From Ditylenchus dipsaci (Eukaryota; Nematoda; Chromadorea; Rhabditida; Anguinidae), in assembly GCA_004194705.1 (NCBI GenBank), contig SADC01000306.1, positions 1-64,000 on the forward strand: DNA of 64,000 nucleotides. Reading direction: 5' to 3'. The notes under the pieces are model-generated. The model saw only the letters and a program-made list of their open reading frames with translations. It was not told the origin of the DNA and ran no database searches. The translations under genes were made by a program, and so were the position numbers. Positions 34,326-46,257 of this stretch are shown one piece after another (within the stretch, counting starts at the first letter, position 1; every line of letters begins with the position of its first letter).

Positions 34326-35842
34326 CGGCGCTAGTAGCAAATACACCCCCCCCTCCTTCAAGCATCCGACCTTAAAAATTGCTGTAACTACCCTTGCAAA
34401 CAACAAGTTCAGGCTTAGCCTTTAGGCTTGGGGGGTAGGCCAGCGTACGGAAGTTGTGACTAATGAAGAGTTTGCGCACATTTTCCGGGGTCTGGGACAT
34501 AAATTTGGGTACTTTTTACTAAAGTAAAAAAAGTGAAAATCGTTAGGGGGGGGGTCAGGACAAAATACCGCGGCGACAAAAGACCGCCTACGACAAAACA
34601 CCGCCGCGACAAAACACCGCGGGACAAAACCGCCTACGACAAAACACCGCCGGACATAACACCGCCTACGACAAAACACCGCCGCTATGTATTCTACCTC
34701 GAGATGATCAAAACCTTTGAGATATTATTGTTTGACTAGACCATAGTTGTGAACTAAAGATTTACTTCGCTGCCTGAGTGTCTATATGCTCTCCTTATTC
34801 GTTATCTGTACGGAGCAATCTCAAGTATCATTTTATTGGAACCTTTAACTTAGTATCATCCTATCGATCCACTTTTAAGATGTTTATCACCTATTACTAG
34901 GTTAGCGTCTTAACCCGTCGATATCGACTTTTCATGTGAAAAGTCGAGAAAATTTCGACGTTTGACTCTATGCGTCGAGTCGGAAATTTCGACTGGTCGC
35001 CAACCCTACTTGTGACATATTATGCACCTAACTTCTCCTATTATGCACCTAACTCCTCTTGGACCTGTAAACAAGATCTTCAAGTACCAAGTTCTTTATT
35101 AGTAGTAACGCGAATAACAACAAAAAGACTGATGAATTACACTAATTTCATCATTTCCTTGACAGCTTTCCAACTTCTATTTCTCGAAACATTTCTTTAC
35201 GAATGTGTTCCATGTCCTCCTGCTTGAATGAAGGGCGAATCTCACGTGAAGCACTTTCAGCAAATTGGCAGACAAAGACACCGCAATCCCAACCATTCTT
35301 TTGCCGTGGCACACTCTGCAAAGAACTTAGCCAATAATAACTTTTAAGTATCTAAAAATACCTTGTCGTTCAGACCAAGCCAGTTTATCGGATCCATTGT
35401 TGAATTCTGCTTCATCGAAGCCTTGAGTCAAGCTCTTCCTTTACATCCCATCACTCGCTGATCACATTGTGCCGAAATATGTCCTTTATTGGAGCCCTTG
35501 AGATCTCGATTTTTGACGTACATCCTTCCTTCGTATACATACTTCTTAGCGCCCTTGTTTGAGTAGGTAGCGTGAGGTCTTGCCAGTAGTTCATCCATCT
35601 CGAATTGCTGGCAAATATTAATTGTAGAAGAAAAATATTTGAGCTTAAAGAATCGCTCAGATTCGTAGTTAATTATAGCGGCGGTGTTTTGTCGTAGGCG
35701 GTGTTATGTCCGGCGGTGTTTTGTCGTAGGCGGTGTTTTGTCCCGCGGTGTTTTGTCGCGGCGGTGTTTTGTCGTAGGCGGTCTTTTGTCGCCGCGGTAT
35801 TTTGTCGTGTACCCGGGGGGGGGGTATTCGCTACTAGCGTCA
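34326..35842. mobile_element. CTAGTAGCAAATAC element with a nested word-array element
   Basis: Outer ends GGCGCTAGTAGCAAATAC and its inverse. Inside, between two G-runs, lies an element whose ends are inverted arrays of the word CGGTGTTTTGTCG (34555-34690 and 35676-35812). The nested element carries broken Ulp1 and FLYWCH sequence on the minus strand. A decayed TCGACTTTTC hAT MITE lies near 34905-35010. Confidence 0.7.
35151..35621 (-). pseudogene. FLYWCH plus Ulp1 protease remnant
   Basis: Read on the minus strand, a FLYWCH-like segment (KKYVYEGRMYVKNRDLKG, then CKGRA) is followed, after a large internal loss, by the C-terminus of a Ulp1-type cysteine protease (PRQKNGWDCGVFVCQFAE, with the Gln and Cys of the active site). 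The two parts match the fuller gene at 36467-37624. Stops and missing catalytic His and Asp regions mark it as dead. Confidence 0.7.
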
Positions 35843-36238
35843 AATTTTTAAAAAATCTAAAAAACTGCCTTGGTACCCCTGTTATTTAAAAAAAAGGTTC
35901 ATTTCCGGTTAACTTTTTGACCCTGAACGACAGAACCCGGGTGCAGCCCGGTGGGTAATTACACAGGAAAAAAGTTCCCAGTAAATCACCAGCAAAGCAC
36001 CAGTGCAGCCTTTAGGAACCTGGTTTTCCCAGCAAATTCCGACTGGGCGCCCAGCTGGCTAAGCTTTCCCACTCGATTCCTACTGGGAACCAGTGGGGAT
36101 GTTCACTGTCCAGTGGATTCCCACTGGGAAACCACTGGGTCCTGTTTACCACTAAAATACCACCAAATTCCCACTGGATTCCTAGACGGTATATTCACTT
36201 TAGAGGATAAAATTTTAGACTAGGCTAAGCTTCAAAGA

Positions 36239-39016
36239 CGGTACCGGTCAATTTACGCCTACCAATTTTCCGCGGACAATTTTTCGCCGACAAATTTTCC
36301 GCCGACCAACTTTCCGCCAACCAATTTTCCGCCGACAAATTTTCCGCCGACCAATTTTCCGCCGCCATAATTCAATTTCTGTTTTCAAGTTAAAGTTTCT
36401 TCTGTGAATGACCCTTTCTACTATTTCCCTTGTTATTTTTACTGCCCTATCCTTCTGTTGCTTCAGATGAACGCCATTCTTGCAAAGCCGTACGCTTTCA
36501 ACTCAGAACATGGAAATAAGAAGTTTGTCCATGAAGGTCGAATGTATTTTAAGGATCGCGATCTGAAAGGAGCTAACGAAGGAAAAGTTCCTTCAAACTG
36601 CGATATTAATGGATGCAAAGGCAGAGCCTGGTTTTGGGTCACAAGCGGAAAATTTATCAAGTATGTTTCTTCAATTTTATGATTTTCTGATTGAAAAACC
36701 AGCGTTTTTTCAAGACTCGTTACGCCTCACGGCTGCGAAGCCAATCCGTCTCATGTATTCGCCACAGCAACCCGGAATGAAGAGAAGCAATTAGCGACAA
36801 CTACCACAATGGTAAAGCCTTCAAGTGCTGACGTTTTTCTTGTTATGTTTATTTTTGCAGAGAACTGGCGAAATCATCCAGCAAGTAAGAAATCAGGCAA
36901 GAATCTCAGGCAATCAAGACAGTCGTCCGGAGGTTGACGATCGAAAGCGAGGTATCCGGCGGGCTAGAACAGATTCTGATGATTGCAAACCGCCACCTAT
37001 TCCATCGCCCGTGAAAGTTAGTTTTTTTTACGAATCCGTTTTTTGAAATCAAGAATTTTTTTGAGGACATCGTCATTCCGCTTGGGTACCGCCTCTTCAA
37101 AGCTGTCAGTGGAAGAGAGCCAGATGAATTTCTTCTGTTCGGTATTTTTATTTTATTTTTTTGGAACCTTCATATGTCAATATTGAATTTTGCGAAAAAT
37201 GAATTGTCTATTTCAGGCAGTCAAAACAAATCAGAAAAGATAGGTCTACTATGACTCCCTTCTAGGAAATGGCAATGAGGTTCTTAACTCAATCAAGTAT
37301 GGACTTTCGAATATGTTTAAGGTCATAATTAAGTATTAAGGAATTTCCTGACAGAATTTGCAGTGTAAACTAATGATGAAGAGGCAGATCCTTCCAACTG
37401 GATTGGTTTTCGCGCAAAGGTATGTTGTTAATTGTTTCTTGCTGTGCTTTATTAGAACTTTGCAGAACATTCCGCAACAGAACAATGGGTATGACTGTGG
37501 AGCCTTCATATGTCAATTTGCGGAGCGCATATCTCGTGGTGCCTTTATTGATTTTCAGCAGGACGACATGAAGGAGATGCGAAAGAAAATGGTCAACGAA
37601 GTTCTTGGTGGTGAATTAAATTAAAGTGCTCCAATGTATTTTTGTGTGATGTTATTTCCTTATACTCAAGTTATGGCTGTTACAGAATCTTATGTTTGTC
37701 TGAATAAGTTGCTAATGGTATCGTTTCTTTAAGAAAATGTTGAGTGTAGAAGTTGTAGGAAAAGAAAAAAAATAATACAGGAAAATAAGTGTTGGGACTA
37801 AGTGTCCGAGTGAGAAACCGACAAAGAAAATTGTGACAATTTCGGCCCTCCAACTAACCGAAACAAAGAATGTGAGCAAACTGAGAACGAGAAAGAAGTT
37901 AAATCCGATAAAGGAATAGCGAAATAGATGTATTTTAGATTGGCACTACTAAATATGAGACTAGAATTTTTTGCATAAGAATAAGTGACTGGGAATGTGA
38001 AAGTCTCCCAACAAAAGATTAAAGCGTTGAAAAATACTAAAGTATTACTGCCATTGTATGCAATTCATTTACTTTAAAACGTCTCAAAAGCAGGTTTTCG
38101 ATCTGCCCTTTTTAAAAAGATTTGTTTTTTTTTCGGGACCCTAAATCTTTTTTCATTTTCGAAGTTTTAGTCAAAATCTTTTTTTTTTCGCTTCAAAATA
38201 GCAACAAGTACTGGATCAAATTTGCTCCAAAAAGAGTCAAAAGTCTTTTTTTAAGCGGAAGAAGAAGCGGCTCTATACGCGTTTGCGCATCTTGAAAAAT
38301 GCCTTGATTTTCTTAGGCAAGGGTAGGCCAGCGTTTGTATGACACGTGTTTTACAAATAAAACTACAGACGCAGAATTTCCCACAAAACACAATGGCTGA
38401 AAAAAATTTACAAAGAATGGGTAAAACATCTTCTGAAATTGTATTAAGAGCTTCTTCAGCTCTCTTCACCTTTTAGCAAATGCTGAATACTGACACTGGA
38501 TTCGTATTCAGCGTAGGCGACTAACTTGTAAAACCGCTTTTAAAATACTAAAGACACTGTCAAATTTCAAATTCTGCTCAGGACAATAAACATTTAATTT
38601 GATAAAAAATGGGTAATACTTTTTTTTGACCCAGATTCACTTTTTTTTGTCCCAAATTTCCTCATTTCTGTCCCAGATTTAGCTTAAACCACAGGGGGGA
38701 CCAAGCACTTACAAAATTGGTCAAAAAATTTTCTCTCATAACAGCCTGAAAGTTTTTCTATAACGTTTCTATCATGTTTTAAGCATTTTCGCCAAAAATT
38801 ATTTTTTCCGCAAAAATTTTTGCCTACTAGCCAAACGTGAAAACAGAAATTGAATTATGGCGGCGGAAAATTGGTCGGCGGAAAATTTGTCGGCGGAAAA
38901 TTTGTCGGCGGAAAATTTGTCGGCGGAAAATTGGTCGGCGGAAAATTTGTCGGCGGAAAATTTGTCGGCGGAAAATTGTCCGCGGAAAATTGGTCGGCGG
39001 AAAATTGACATGTACC
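36239..39016. mobile_element. Mutator-like element with word-array ends and FLYWCH/Ulp1 cargo
   Basis: An exact 9-bp duplication CTTCAAAGA flanks it at 36230-36238 and 39017-39025. Each end is about 145-175 bp of inverted array with the word TTTTCCGCCGACAAA (36260-36383 and 38855-39010). FLYWCH domains derive from MULE transposases, and Ulp1 is a frequent MULE passenger, so the 9-bp duplication and the cargo agree. No MULE transposase core is visible. From 37625 to 38840 I see no coding sequence. Confidence 0.75.
36467..37624 (+). CDS. FLYWCH and Ulp1-like cysteine protease exons of the MULE
   Basis: Probable first exon from ATG 36467 after a TTCAG acceptor to a donor at 36661: a FLYWCH zinc-finger-like domain (KKFVHEGRMYFKDRDLKG, GCKGRAWFW). 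Later exons give basic sequence (RKRGIRRARTDSDD), then YDSLLGNGNEVLNSIKYG and NIPQQNNGYDCGAFICQFAE, the Asp, Gln and Cys parts of a Ulp1 (C48) peptidase, and a basic end (KEMRKKMVNEVLGG). The exon joins between 36660 and 37460 are not in one clear frame, and the region around the catalytic His is not seen, so the copy may be defective. Ulp1 enzymes cut SUMO-like proteins, but in transposons their target is unknown. Confidence 0.6.
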
Positions 39017-39025
39017 CTTCAAAGA

Positions 39026-40395
39026 TTGTAGTAAATAGCACTGTTTGAAGTTAATCAATATAAAAACAATAAAGTTCCTGCCGTGGACATATTTTTTTAT
39101 TATGGCTCATATGGACTCAAATGAAAATCTTTAGTCAAACTTGAAAAAAAAGTATGTGGCTTTTTAATATGATTTTGTGGGTGGCATATTTATTTGTCTC
39201 AGTTTTGACCTCAGATTTTAATTCACTTTTTTTAATCTCAGATTCACTGTTTTCTTTTTCAGATTTTTTATTTTCTGCCTTAGGTATGGCGAAAAATACA
39301 TGAGGGCTGAAGCACTTTACAAAAAAATCCCATAACGGCCCAATATTTTCCCTATCGTATTTCTACCATGTTTTGATCATTTTTTCCAAAATCATTTATT
39401 CGCAAAATTTTTTGCATTGAGCTACCAAGGTAGCCCGTAGGCTTGCCCAAGCAGATTTCGGCTTGGGCAAGCCGAAATCGCATTTTCTAAGCCGAAATTG
39501 TTTTGATTAAAATTTCTAATTTTTTTTGCAAATGCACAAGTTTTATATACCAATGTGTAGCCAAGATTCTAAACTTTTATTTGCGCTATTATAGAGACGA
39601 AAAATATTATTAAATAAGGGCTAAAATATAAAGAGCATCCAAAAATTTTCAAATATGCATAACGCCAAGCCGACAACCCTAGTTATTGGTGTTCTTAAAA
39701 TACCCATTTACCTCCTCAAATTTTTCAGTCACGACTTCAAATTTTATATTGCCATTTTCTACCAAATTCTTGTTTTCTTTTTACATTTTCACACTAGGGT
39801 AGCCTTAAATCTTGGCTTACTAATGAACTATCAAACATTTTTGCATAATGTTAAACATTTGATCTTTAGAAGTTTAAAAAACGTGAATTTTTTAAAAATT
39901 ATTTTGAAAACTCTGAATCTCTAAATCAAATGTTATACAGGGTGTCCAATGACTGCATCATTTTCGAAATTTTTTGTCAAGAACTTTTGCATACGGTTGA
40001 AATCCGAAATTTGAGATTTCAGCTAACATTTTGTACATGTTATAGCTGAAAGTGACTGAAAAAAAAATTAATTTACAGAGAGAATATATCGGCCTGAACT
40101 GATGTAAATAAAAGATCAGTTAAAAATAGAATTGTACAATCGACTGGTCCTACGGTCAGTTGACCACTATTCGGTCAATTTCACTAGCATCTGTTTATCT
40201 TGACTTGTCAATTGACAGCCAATGGACCTGTCAATTGACAGCAATTGACCGGTCTCTTATTTGACTGGTCAATTGTTCAACCCTAGTTGAATTTTTATAA
40301 GAAATGTAAAAAGCGGGAATCGAAAAATTGTGCCATTATTATTGGAGACCCTGCAGTTCAGAAAAGTTTGATAACTCATCAGAAAGCCAAAGAAG
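39026..40395. other. Intergenic, AT-rich
   Basis: AT-rich with two near copies of a TTTGGTCAAAAAATTTTC-like stretch. A hAT-like array of GACTGGTCAATTGAC words runs at 40135-40285 and ends TTCAACCCTAG. No gene. Confidence 0.4.
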
Positions 40396-41270
40396 CCTGG
40401 AGCCGAATTTTGCAGGATGGATAGGATTGAGATTTAAGATTATCTTCCATTCTATCCATCCTGCAAAATTCCGGATTGGATTAAAAATAATCTTTAATTG
40501 CGAATTTTTTTTATCTTATTATCCGGATAATGGTATATTTTATATTGTTGTATTTTTTAATAACACGCATTTTTTATTTCAATTTTGAACTGAAAAATTA
40601 GTCAAAATGTTAGAGCTACAAACTATTGGTTAAAGCAGCCAGTGAAATTCTTATTAGCAATGTCGACTTCTTCGGCCATTCATCACGATCTTCGAAAGGA
40701 TTATATCCAGCAGGATGCGGTCGGTCTTTTGGACAAATTCCAAAGGCACGCCGCAGTGAGAACAAAGTTTGCACTTGTGTCAATGTTAAGTCTAATTTCG
40801 CTATAGGGATTTCCATACCGTCTTTTCCCCCACCTAATGACTTTATTCACGAAGGATCACGTTACACTGTGAGCATGGTTGTAACGAGTACTTTTTGATG
40901 AGGTATGATTAATTGCATTACCTGACTAAAATGTTCGCGAAATGTTCGCGCAAATATTGGCAAATATTTTAAAAAGTGGATTTGCGCCTAAAAAGGTCTA
41001 TTTGGGCCGAAAAAAAGTATTGATCCTAAATATATAGACCGTAATAGACATATGAAAGTTTTAATTTGTTGTTTGAACACACTGAAAACAAAAACAGCAT
41101 TACTCATGCGAGATTAAAAATTATCCCATTATCCGGATAATAGGATTAAAAATTATTCGAGATTTGAGATAATCTTTAATCCTATCCAAGCTGCGAAATT
41201 CAGACGCTAAGATTAAAGATTATCTTTAATCTTAATCCTATCCATCCTGCAAAATTCGGCTCCTGGTCAT
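40395..41270. mobile_element. Inverted-repeat element with GAATTTTGCAGGATGGATAG ends
   Basis: CCTGGAGCCGAATTTTGCAGG near 40400 is matched in reverse near 41250. A second inverted copy of the same stretch stands near 40450-40480. A 90-codon frame (40626-40898, plus strand) inside the element has no recognisable domain. Confidence 0.55.
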
Positions 41271-42007
41271 TCACTTAATATTCTTTCGTCAGCTTAATAA
41301 AAAAAAGGAATCAACCAAGAAAAATCTGAAAATCAGTCAAAATAATCAATTAATTTTTTTTGAAAATCCAGAATCCGGTACGGATTCCTGGTATTGAAAT
41401 TGCCGGATTCTGGAAGCCGTGTTTTTTTCAAAATCCGATCCCGAATCCGTCCGGGACCAGAATTGCCAAGCCTAGTAGAAACATCATAGAAAAAATATTA
41501 GGCTGTTATGGCATAAAAATTTGTGAAAGTGCTCGGTTCCTCTGAGGTCTTGGCTGAAGCTGAAACAGAAAAGACTAAATCTGAAACAGATGAAGGATTT
41601 GCCTTTTTTTTACTATTGCCAAAAAAAAATTTTAGCAAAAAGTTATTTAAGGAAATGTGCTTTTTATCAAATATTTCTTTAAATTCTTCGGTACAGCCCG
41701 ATGCGGACGAGACCCAACTCGTATAGATAAATAAACAAACTTTTTAAACTTTTAATCAAAAACCGTTAATGTTCGAAGCAAAAGTTTTTCAGAAGTCACC
41801 GCCAACCCTGAAATTTCTTCTTGAATACAAATCCGTTGAGATCAGATCCAAATAATTATTATGAGCTAAGATATTGTTATTTTGAGTAGACCAGTCAGAA
41901 AAGTTGTACCACTCACCTACTTTAGCGTATATCTCAAGGCCTAATAATTATTTTGATCTGATCTTAGCGGTTTCGGATTTAGGAAGAAATTTTGGACCCT
42001 ACCGAAG

Positions 42008-42164
42008 TACCGTATTTCCTCTAATAGAGCCCCCTCTCTAATAGAGCCCCCCTTTTTTTTTGACTAGAACTTCAGAGTTAGGGCCATTTTTGATTTACAA
42101 TTTCAAGATTTTCGGGCATTCGAAAAATAAAGCCTCCAGGGGCTCTATTAGAGGAAATACGGTA
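42008..42164. mobile_element. TACCGTATTT-family MITE
   Basis: TACCGTATTTCCTCTAATAG at the left and CTATTAGAGGAAATACGGTA at the right, TA target, 157 bp. Confidence 0.8.
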
Positions 42165-42217
42165 TACACCCTCCCCCCCCCAATGAAATTTTTTTTAAAG
42201 TGTTGCCAAACACCCTA

Positions 42218-43451
42218 CCGGGTGACCAAAAAAAAAGGGACCACTTGGAAAATTTTATTTTTTGTAAATGAAAACAACAACAAAAACAATTTATCTATTT
42301 ATTTTCGAAATATCCACCGTCTGCTTGGATGCATTTTCTTAAACGCTTTGGAAAATCATCCACAGCCCGATCGATCATATCCTGCGGGATCTCATCCCAT
42401 GCCTTCACCAAGTTTCGCTTCAACGCCTCAACTGTCTGATGCTTTTTCACGCAGGCTCTTCTCTTCAGCTCGTTCCAAATTGAATAATCCAATGGGTTCA
42501 GACCCGGTGACGTTGCCGGCCATTCTCCGTTGTTTCTATGTGGGCTGATGTCGACTTCGATGAATTCGGGCACATTCGCTCTGATGAGATCTTGTGTTTC
42601 GATTGCCTTGTGCGCCGGTGCTGGATCTTGCATGAACACCCAGTGACGATTTCCGTAATGCCTTCTTGCCCAGGGAAACACTTCCGTTCGCAAAAATTCT
42701 CGATAAACTTCTCCGTTGATGCTGACACCTGCCGGAACAAAGAACAACGGCGTTTTGACTCCATGACCAACTCCGGCCCAGACCATGACTTGCTTTGGAT
42801 GTTGCTGGCGAGGGATGATTCGATCGTTGAGTGGAAGAGGTTGCTCGCTCCAATTTCGGTCGTTTTGAGTGTTTTGTGCTTGTTCGATGTCGTACCAGGC
42901 TTCGTCCGAGAACATGATCAACCGATGACGTCCGCCACCAAATCTTCGCAAAAGTCTAAAAAATGGAAAAGTCATGAAAAAAATGAAAAACTTACCGAGG
43001 GCATCTTTCCGCCCGTTTTTGAATTTTTCCGTCTTTCAAGTTTTGACCCTCGGCTTCTTTTCGCGATTTCATCCAAGGTCTTTGTGCAGAATGTTGCCGA
43101 CTGATTCTCGACCAATTCCTAAAACAGCAGCCATCTTCCTTTTCGAATTTTTTCGGCTGCTCGGATTCCGCTGGATTCTTTCTTTGATTTTCGTTTGTTT
43201 GCTGGTGTTCGAGCTGTTCTTGGGCGTCCACTTCCACGCCGTCTATCTGTGGTTCCAGTTTCGTTGTATTTAACAATGATTTTATGAACGGTCGTTTTTG
43301 GCACATCAAGCAGCTCCGATATTTCTCTTTCCGATTTTCCTTTTGATTAAGCTTAATAATAGCCTTCCGTAATCTGCCATGCTAAAAAAACAAAATTTTA
43401 TAAACAGTTAAGAAAAAAGTCCAAGTGGTCCCTTTTATTTTGGTCACCCGG
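42218..43451. mobile_element. Tc1/mariner element, 1234 bp
   Basis: Inverted ends CCGGGTGACCAAAA...GGGACCACTTGG, flanked by TA at 42216-42217 and 43452-43453. It carries one transposase gene on the minus strand. Confidence 0.9.
42295..43383 (-). pseudogene. Tc1/mariner transposase with an intron and frameshifts
   Basis: The N-terminus has a helix-turn-helix (LLDVPKTTVHKIIVKY) and a GRPR-type motif (GSGRPRTAR). A 40-nt GT-AG intron (42956-42995) joins ERCPR to LLRRFGG. The DDE domain follows: FSDEAWYD, VWAGV, FMQDPAPAHKA and SPGLNPLDYSIW. The end is FPKRLRKCIQADGG. The second and third Asp are separated by 45 residues, longer than the usual 34 or 37. Two frame changes in the N-terminal third make it inactive as read. 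Confidence 0.85.
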
Positions 43452-43453
43452 TA

Positions 43454-44160
43454 TATCGACCTAAAATCACCTCAGGAGTTCAAAAAAGACATTATTTTCA
43501 AGTTCTGGTCTATGAAAAATTGAGTTTGGACACTTTTAAATTTTGACTTTTTACCTGTTTTATCATGTTTTGGTCACTGGAGCTGGGCAAAAATAGTCTT
43601 GAGTCTTGCTCAAGAGGAGAGTCTTGCTCGGATTATGTCCAAGGTAAGCGCCCTTCGGGGGCGCAGAGGGCTTGGTTGCTTGGAGTTGAGATGCGCACAC
43701 CCACATACCTTAGACGCAAATCATTCGAAAGTTACTCTAGATGCTCAGGACACTCTCTAATAAAGGGTGCTTAGTAGAGCATGGCTAGAAATTATTCCAA
43801 TTCTTTCCTTAATGCTTGAACCTCTAAAAAAGACATTTTACTGAAAAAATATGGTAATTCAGACAAGGTATGCACTTAGTGTTATTCAAAACTAAAATTT
43901 AATTTTAGTGATAGTTTTGTTAGAAACCAAGTTGAAAAATTCGTATGTGGATACAACGATAAAGAAAAAAATTGTATTGGCGGGGGACAACCGTTGTCGG
44001 AGATGGCAACGGCCCTCTAAAGAGCTTTGTATCTGTAGCAGCGGTTATTAAGGAATAACAGCATTTGTGTATCCATAAAAGACTTGCTTTCTTGCTAAAA
44101 AATACTTGAAAAATATCTAAAATTTGGTACGCTAATAGATTAAACTAAGCCAACTGAAAT
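43454..44160. other. Intergenic
   Basis: It contains the right half of an ATTGGCGGGGGACAACC MITE near 43978-44025. No gene recognised. Confidence 0.4.
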
Positions 44161-44164
44161 CCCG

Positions 44165-45690
44165 ATCATTTACTGGGATCCCGTACGGGGTCTCGATGGG
44201 ATGGTTCACAAGAGCGCGATCCTGGTCTCAACTTTGGTGACAAATCTCGTGCCGGAATCCCGTGGGGGAGTAGGGAAAAGTCGGAACCGAAACTCGGCAC
44301 TGAGACAAACTCGGCCACCGGAAAACTCGGCTCCAGGAAAAACTCGCCACCGAAAAAACGCGGCACTGATTTGAAAAACTCCTCGGCACCGGAAAACTCG
44401 GGGGGCACCAGAAAACTCGCCACCGAAAACTGGCAACTGAGAAAACTCTGCACGGAAAACTCGCCACCGGAATGCTCGGGTTTACCGGAAACTCGGCACC
44501 GGTGAAAGCTCGGTACCGGAAATCGGCACCGGAAAGCTCGGTACGGAAATATGCATGAAAAATAGTCATACAAAAAAAGAAAAAAATCCAAACGAAAGAG
44601 TCATAGTTAACTAAACTATCTTTAAAGCAAACTATGAGAAAAAGCAAGAAGCAAAAATTGTGGACTTTGGATTTGTTTTAGGATTTTAAGTCGCTTGGCG
44701 ACACATGGGAGTACTCTGGTGGTGGCCTCTAGGTCGTGGTACCAAGGTAGGTAGTGGTAGTAGTTAGGAGGTAGTGTTCAGGTAGTGGTATATATCGTCC
44801 GAGCTGGAAGTACCCAAGTGGGGGTGTCCAGTGTTAGTACCTAGATGGTGGAAGCCACATGGTGGTACCTCAATAGTAGATGTGATGGTAGTACCCAGGT
44901 TACGCTGATTATTTTGTTTTGCGCCGCGTAGAGGGGCGGCGCCTTCTAGTTTTACTATTATTAAACCGTCTTCAGCGTGTCCGGATTAGTCCAGAAAATA
45001 GAAATCCAGACTACCTGGGTACAACAAAACCAAATGGCCCAAATCAGTCCAGAAAACCGATTTTGGAATCCAAAAAGGTAAACAAAATTTGCTCCAGGTG
45101 GACGACCACTTGGTTTGGTTGAACTAAAAAAATTAAATTCCCGCAAAATTTTCTCAAAACCGAGATTGATGGTTCGAACCCCTCCGTATGCAAAGAATAC
45201 TGTCCAGGTTTTTTGGATACTATCCAGGTGGTTTGAATACTATTCAGGTAGTTTGGATACGACAGCACGTTAAGTGCACCACGACAATACCAAGGGTATT
45301 TGGACGCTTCGTGGCCAAAGTAAAGCACACTCCACATTGCAATGGATTGGAGTAAAAAAATCCAAGGAACCGGAGTTTATATCGATCAAAGTTTAGATCC
45401 ATTTCTTCGATCAGACCAACAGCAGCTTCTAATACAGTTCGGTGCCGAGTTTTCTGGTGCCAAGTTTTCCGGTGCCGATTTTTCGGTGCCGAGTTTTCGG
45501 TGCCGAGTTTTCCGGTGCCGAGTTTTCGGTGCCGAGTTTTCCGGTGCCGAGTTTTCCGGTGCCGAGTTTTCGGTGCCGATTTTCCCGGTGCCGAGTTTTC
45601 CGGTGCCGAGTTTTCCGGTGCTGAGTTTTCCGGTGCTGAGTTTGCGGTGCTGAGTTTGCGGTGCCGAGTTTTCCCGGCACCCCGCTGGGT
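44165..45690. mobile_element. Element with inverted arrays of the GGTGCCGAGTTTTCC word
   Basis: The word occurs about 16 times at 45435-45680. Its inverse occurs in a more decayed array at 44270-44545. Between them are a TACCCAGGTGG-rich stretch (44700-44910) and GTCCAGGTGGACGACCACTTGG sequence. I could not fix the ends or a target duplication. Confidence 0.55.
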
Positions 45691-45893
45691 GGCGTTTTTC
45701 TATCTCTATTGCAAACGTAACTGTCATAAATAGTAATTTGAAAATGAATATTCCGATGTTTTTATGGCGAAGTGTTCAATTTTGAAATAGCAAATGTGAA
45801 ATAACTTTCATTATAAGAAAGAAGTCCATCATCAGCTTTTTCCTGAACAACTGATGAAAGATTATACACACCAACAAATTTCATGTAATTGAC

Positions 45894-46047
45894 GGCAACC
45901 GGACATTTAGCATAATTTGTGCAATTTGTCCGCGGACATTTAGCATAATTTTTCGGTATGATTCGGTTGTTTTGCCCGAACCATACCGAAAATTATGCTA
46001 AATGTCCGCGGACAAATTGCACAAATTATGCTAAATGTCCGGTTGCC
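45894..46047. mobile_element. Perfect 154-bp palindrome with 9-bp duplication
   Basis: GGCAACCGGACATTTAGC and its inverse bound a perfect hairpin centred near 45971. The exact 9-bp duplication GTAATTGAC flanks it at 45885-45893 and 46048-46056. It is probably a Mutator-like MITE. It lies 200 bp upstream of the TFIIE gene. Confidence 0.8.
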
Positions 46048-46257
46048 GTAATTGACTACCTTTCTTAGGGTTACAACCTTCTTGTACATAAGTAAGTGCA
46101 TCCAACCCTTCGTAGTGTTAGCCAACAAATAGTAATATCAAATAAAAATTGTATTGTGACTTTATGTTCGAAGGCTCATCGATGAAAAACTCTAAAAATA
46201 CTACTTGACCACGCAACTCACACTACAAAACAGTTTTAGGTTATCACTCTTGGGTAA

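Noticed and set aside
36404..36466. Longer N-terminus for the FLYWCH exon (frame open from 36404)
   Set aside because: The added residues are hydrophobic and AT-driven, and a good TTCAG acceptor stands directly before the ATG at 36467.
40626..40898. 90-codon plus-strand frame
   Set aside because: It lies wholly inside an inverted-repeat element and shows no recognisable motif; too weak to call a gene.
42538..43273. Plus-strand frames of 188 and 99 codons
   Set aside because: They are shadows of the mariner transposase on the minus strand, which has the real domain motifs.
45342..45733. Several overlapping open frames of 60-113 codons
   Set aside because: They are translations of the GGTGCCGAGTTTTCC array in four different frames.
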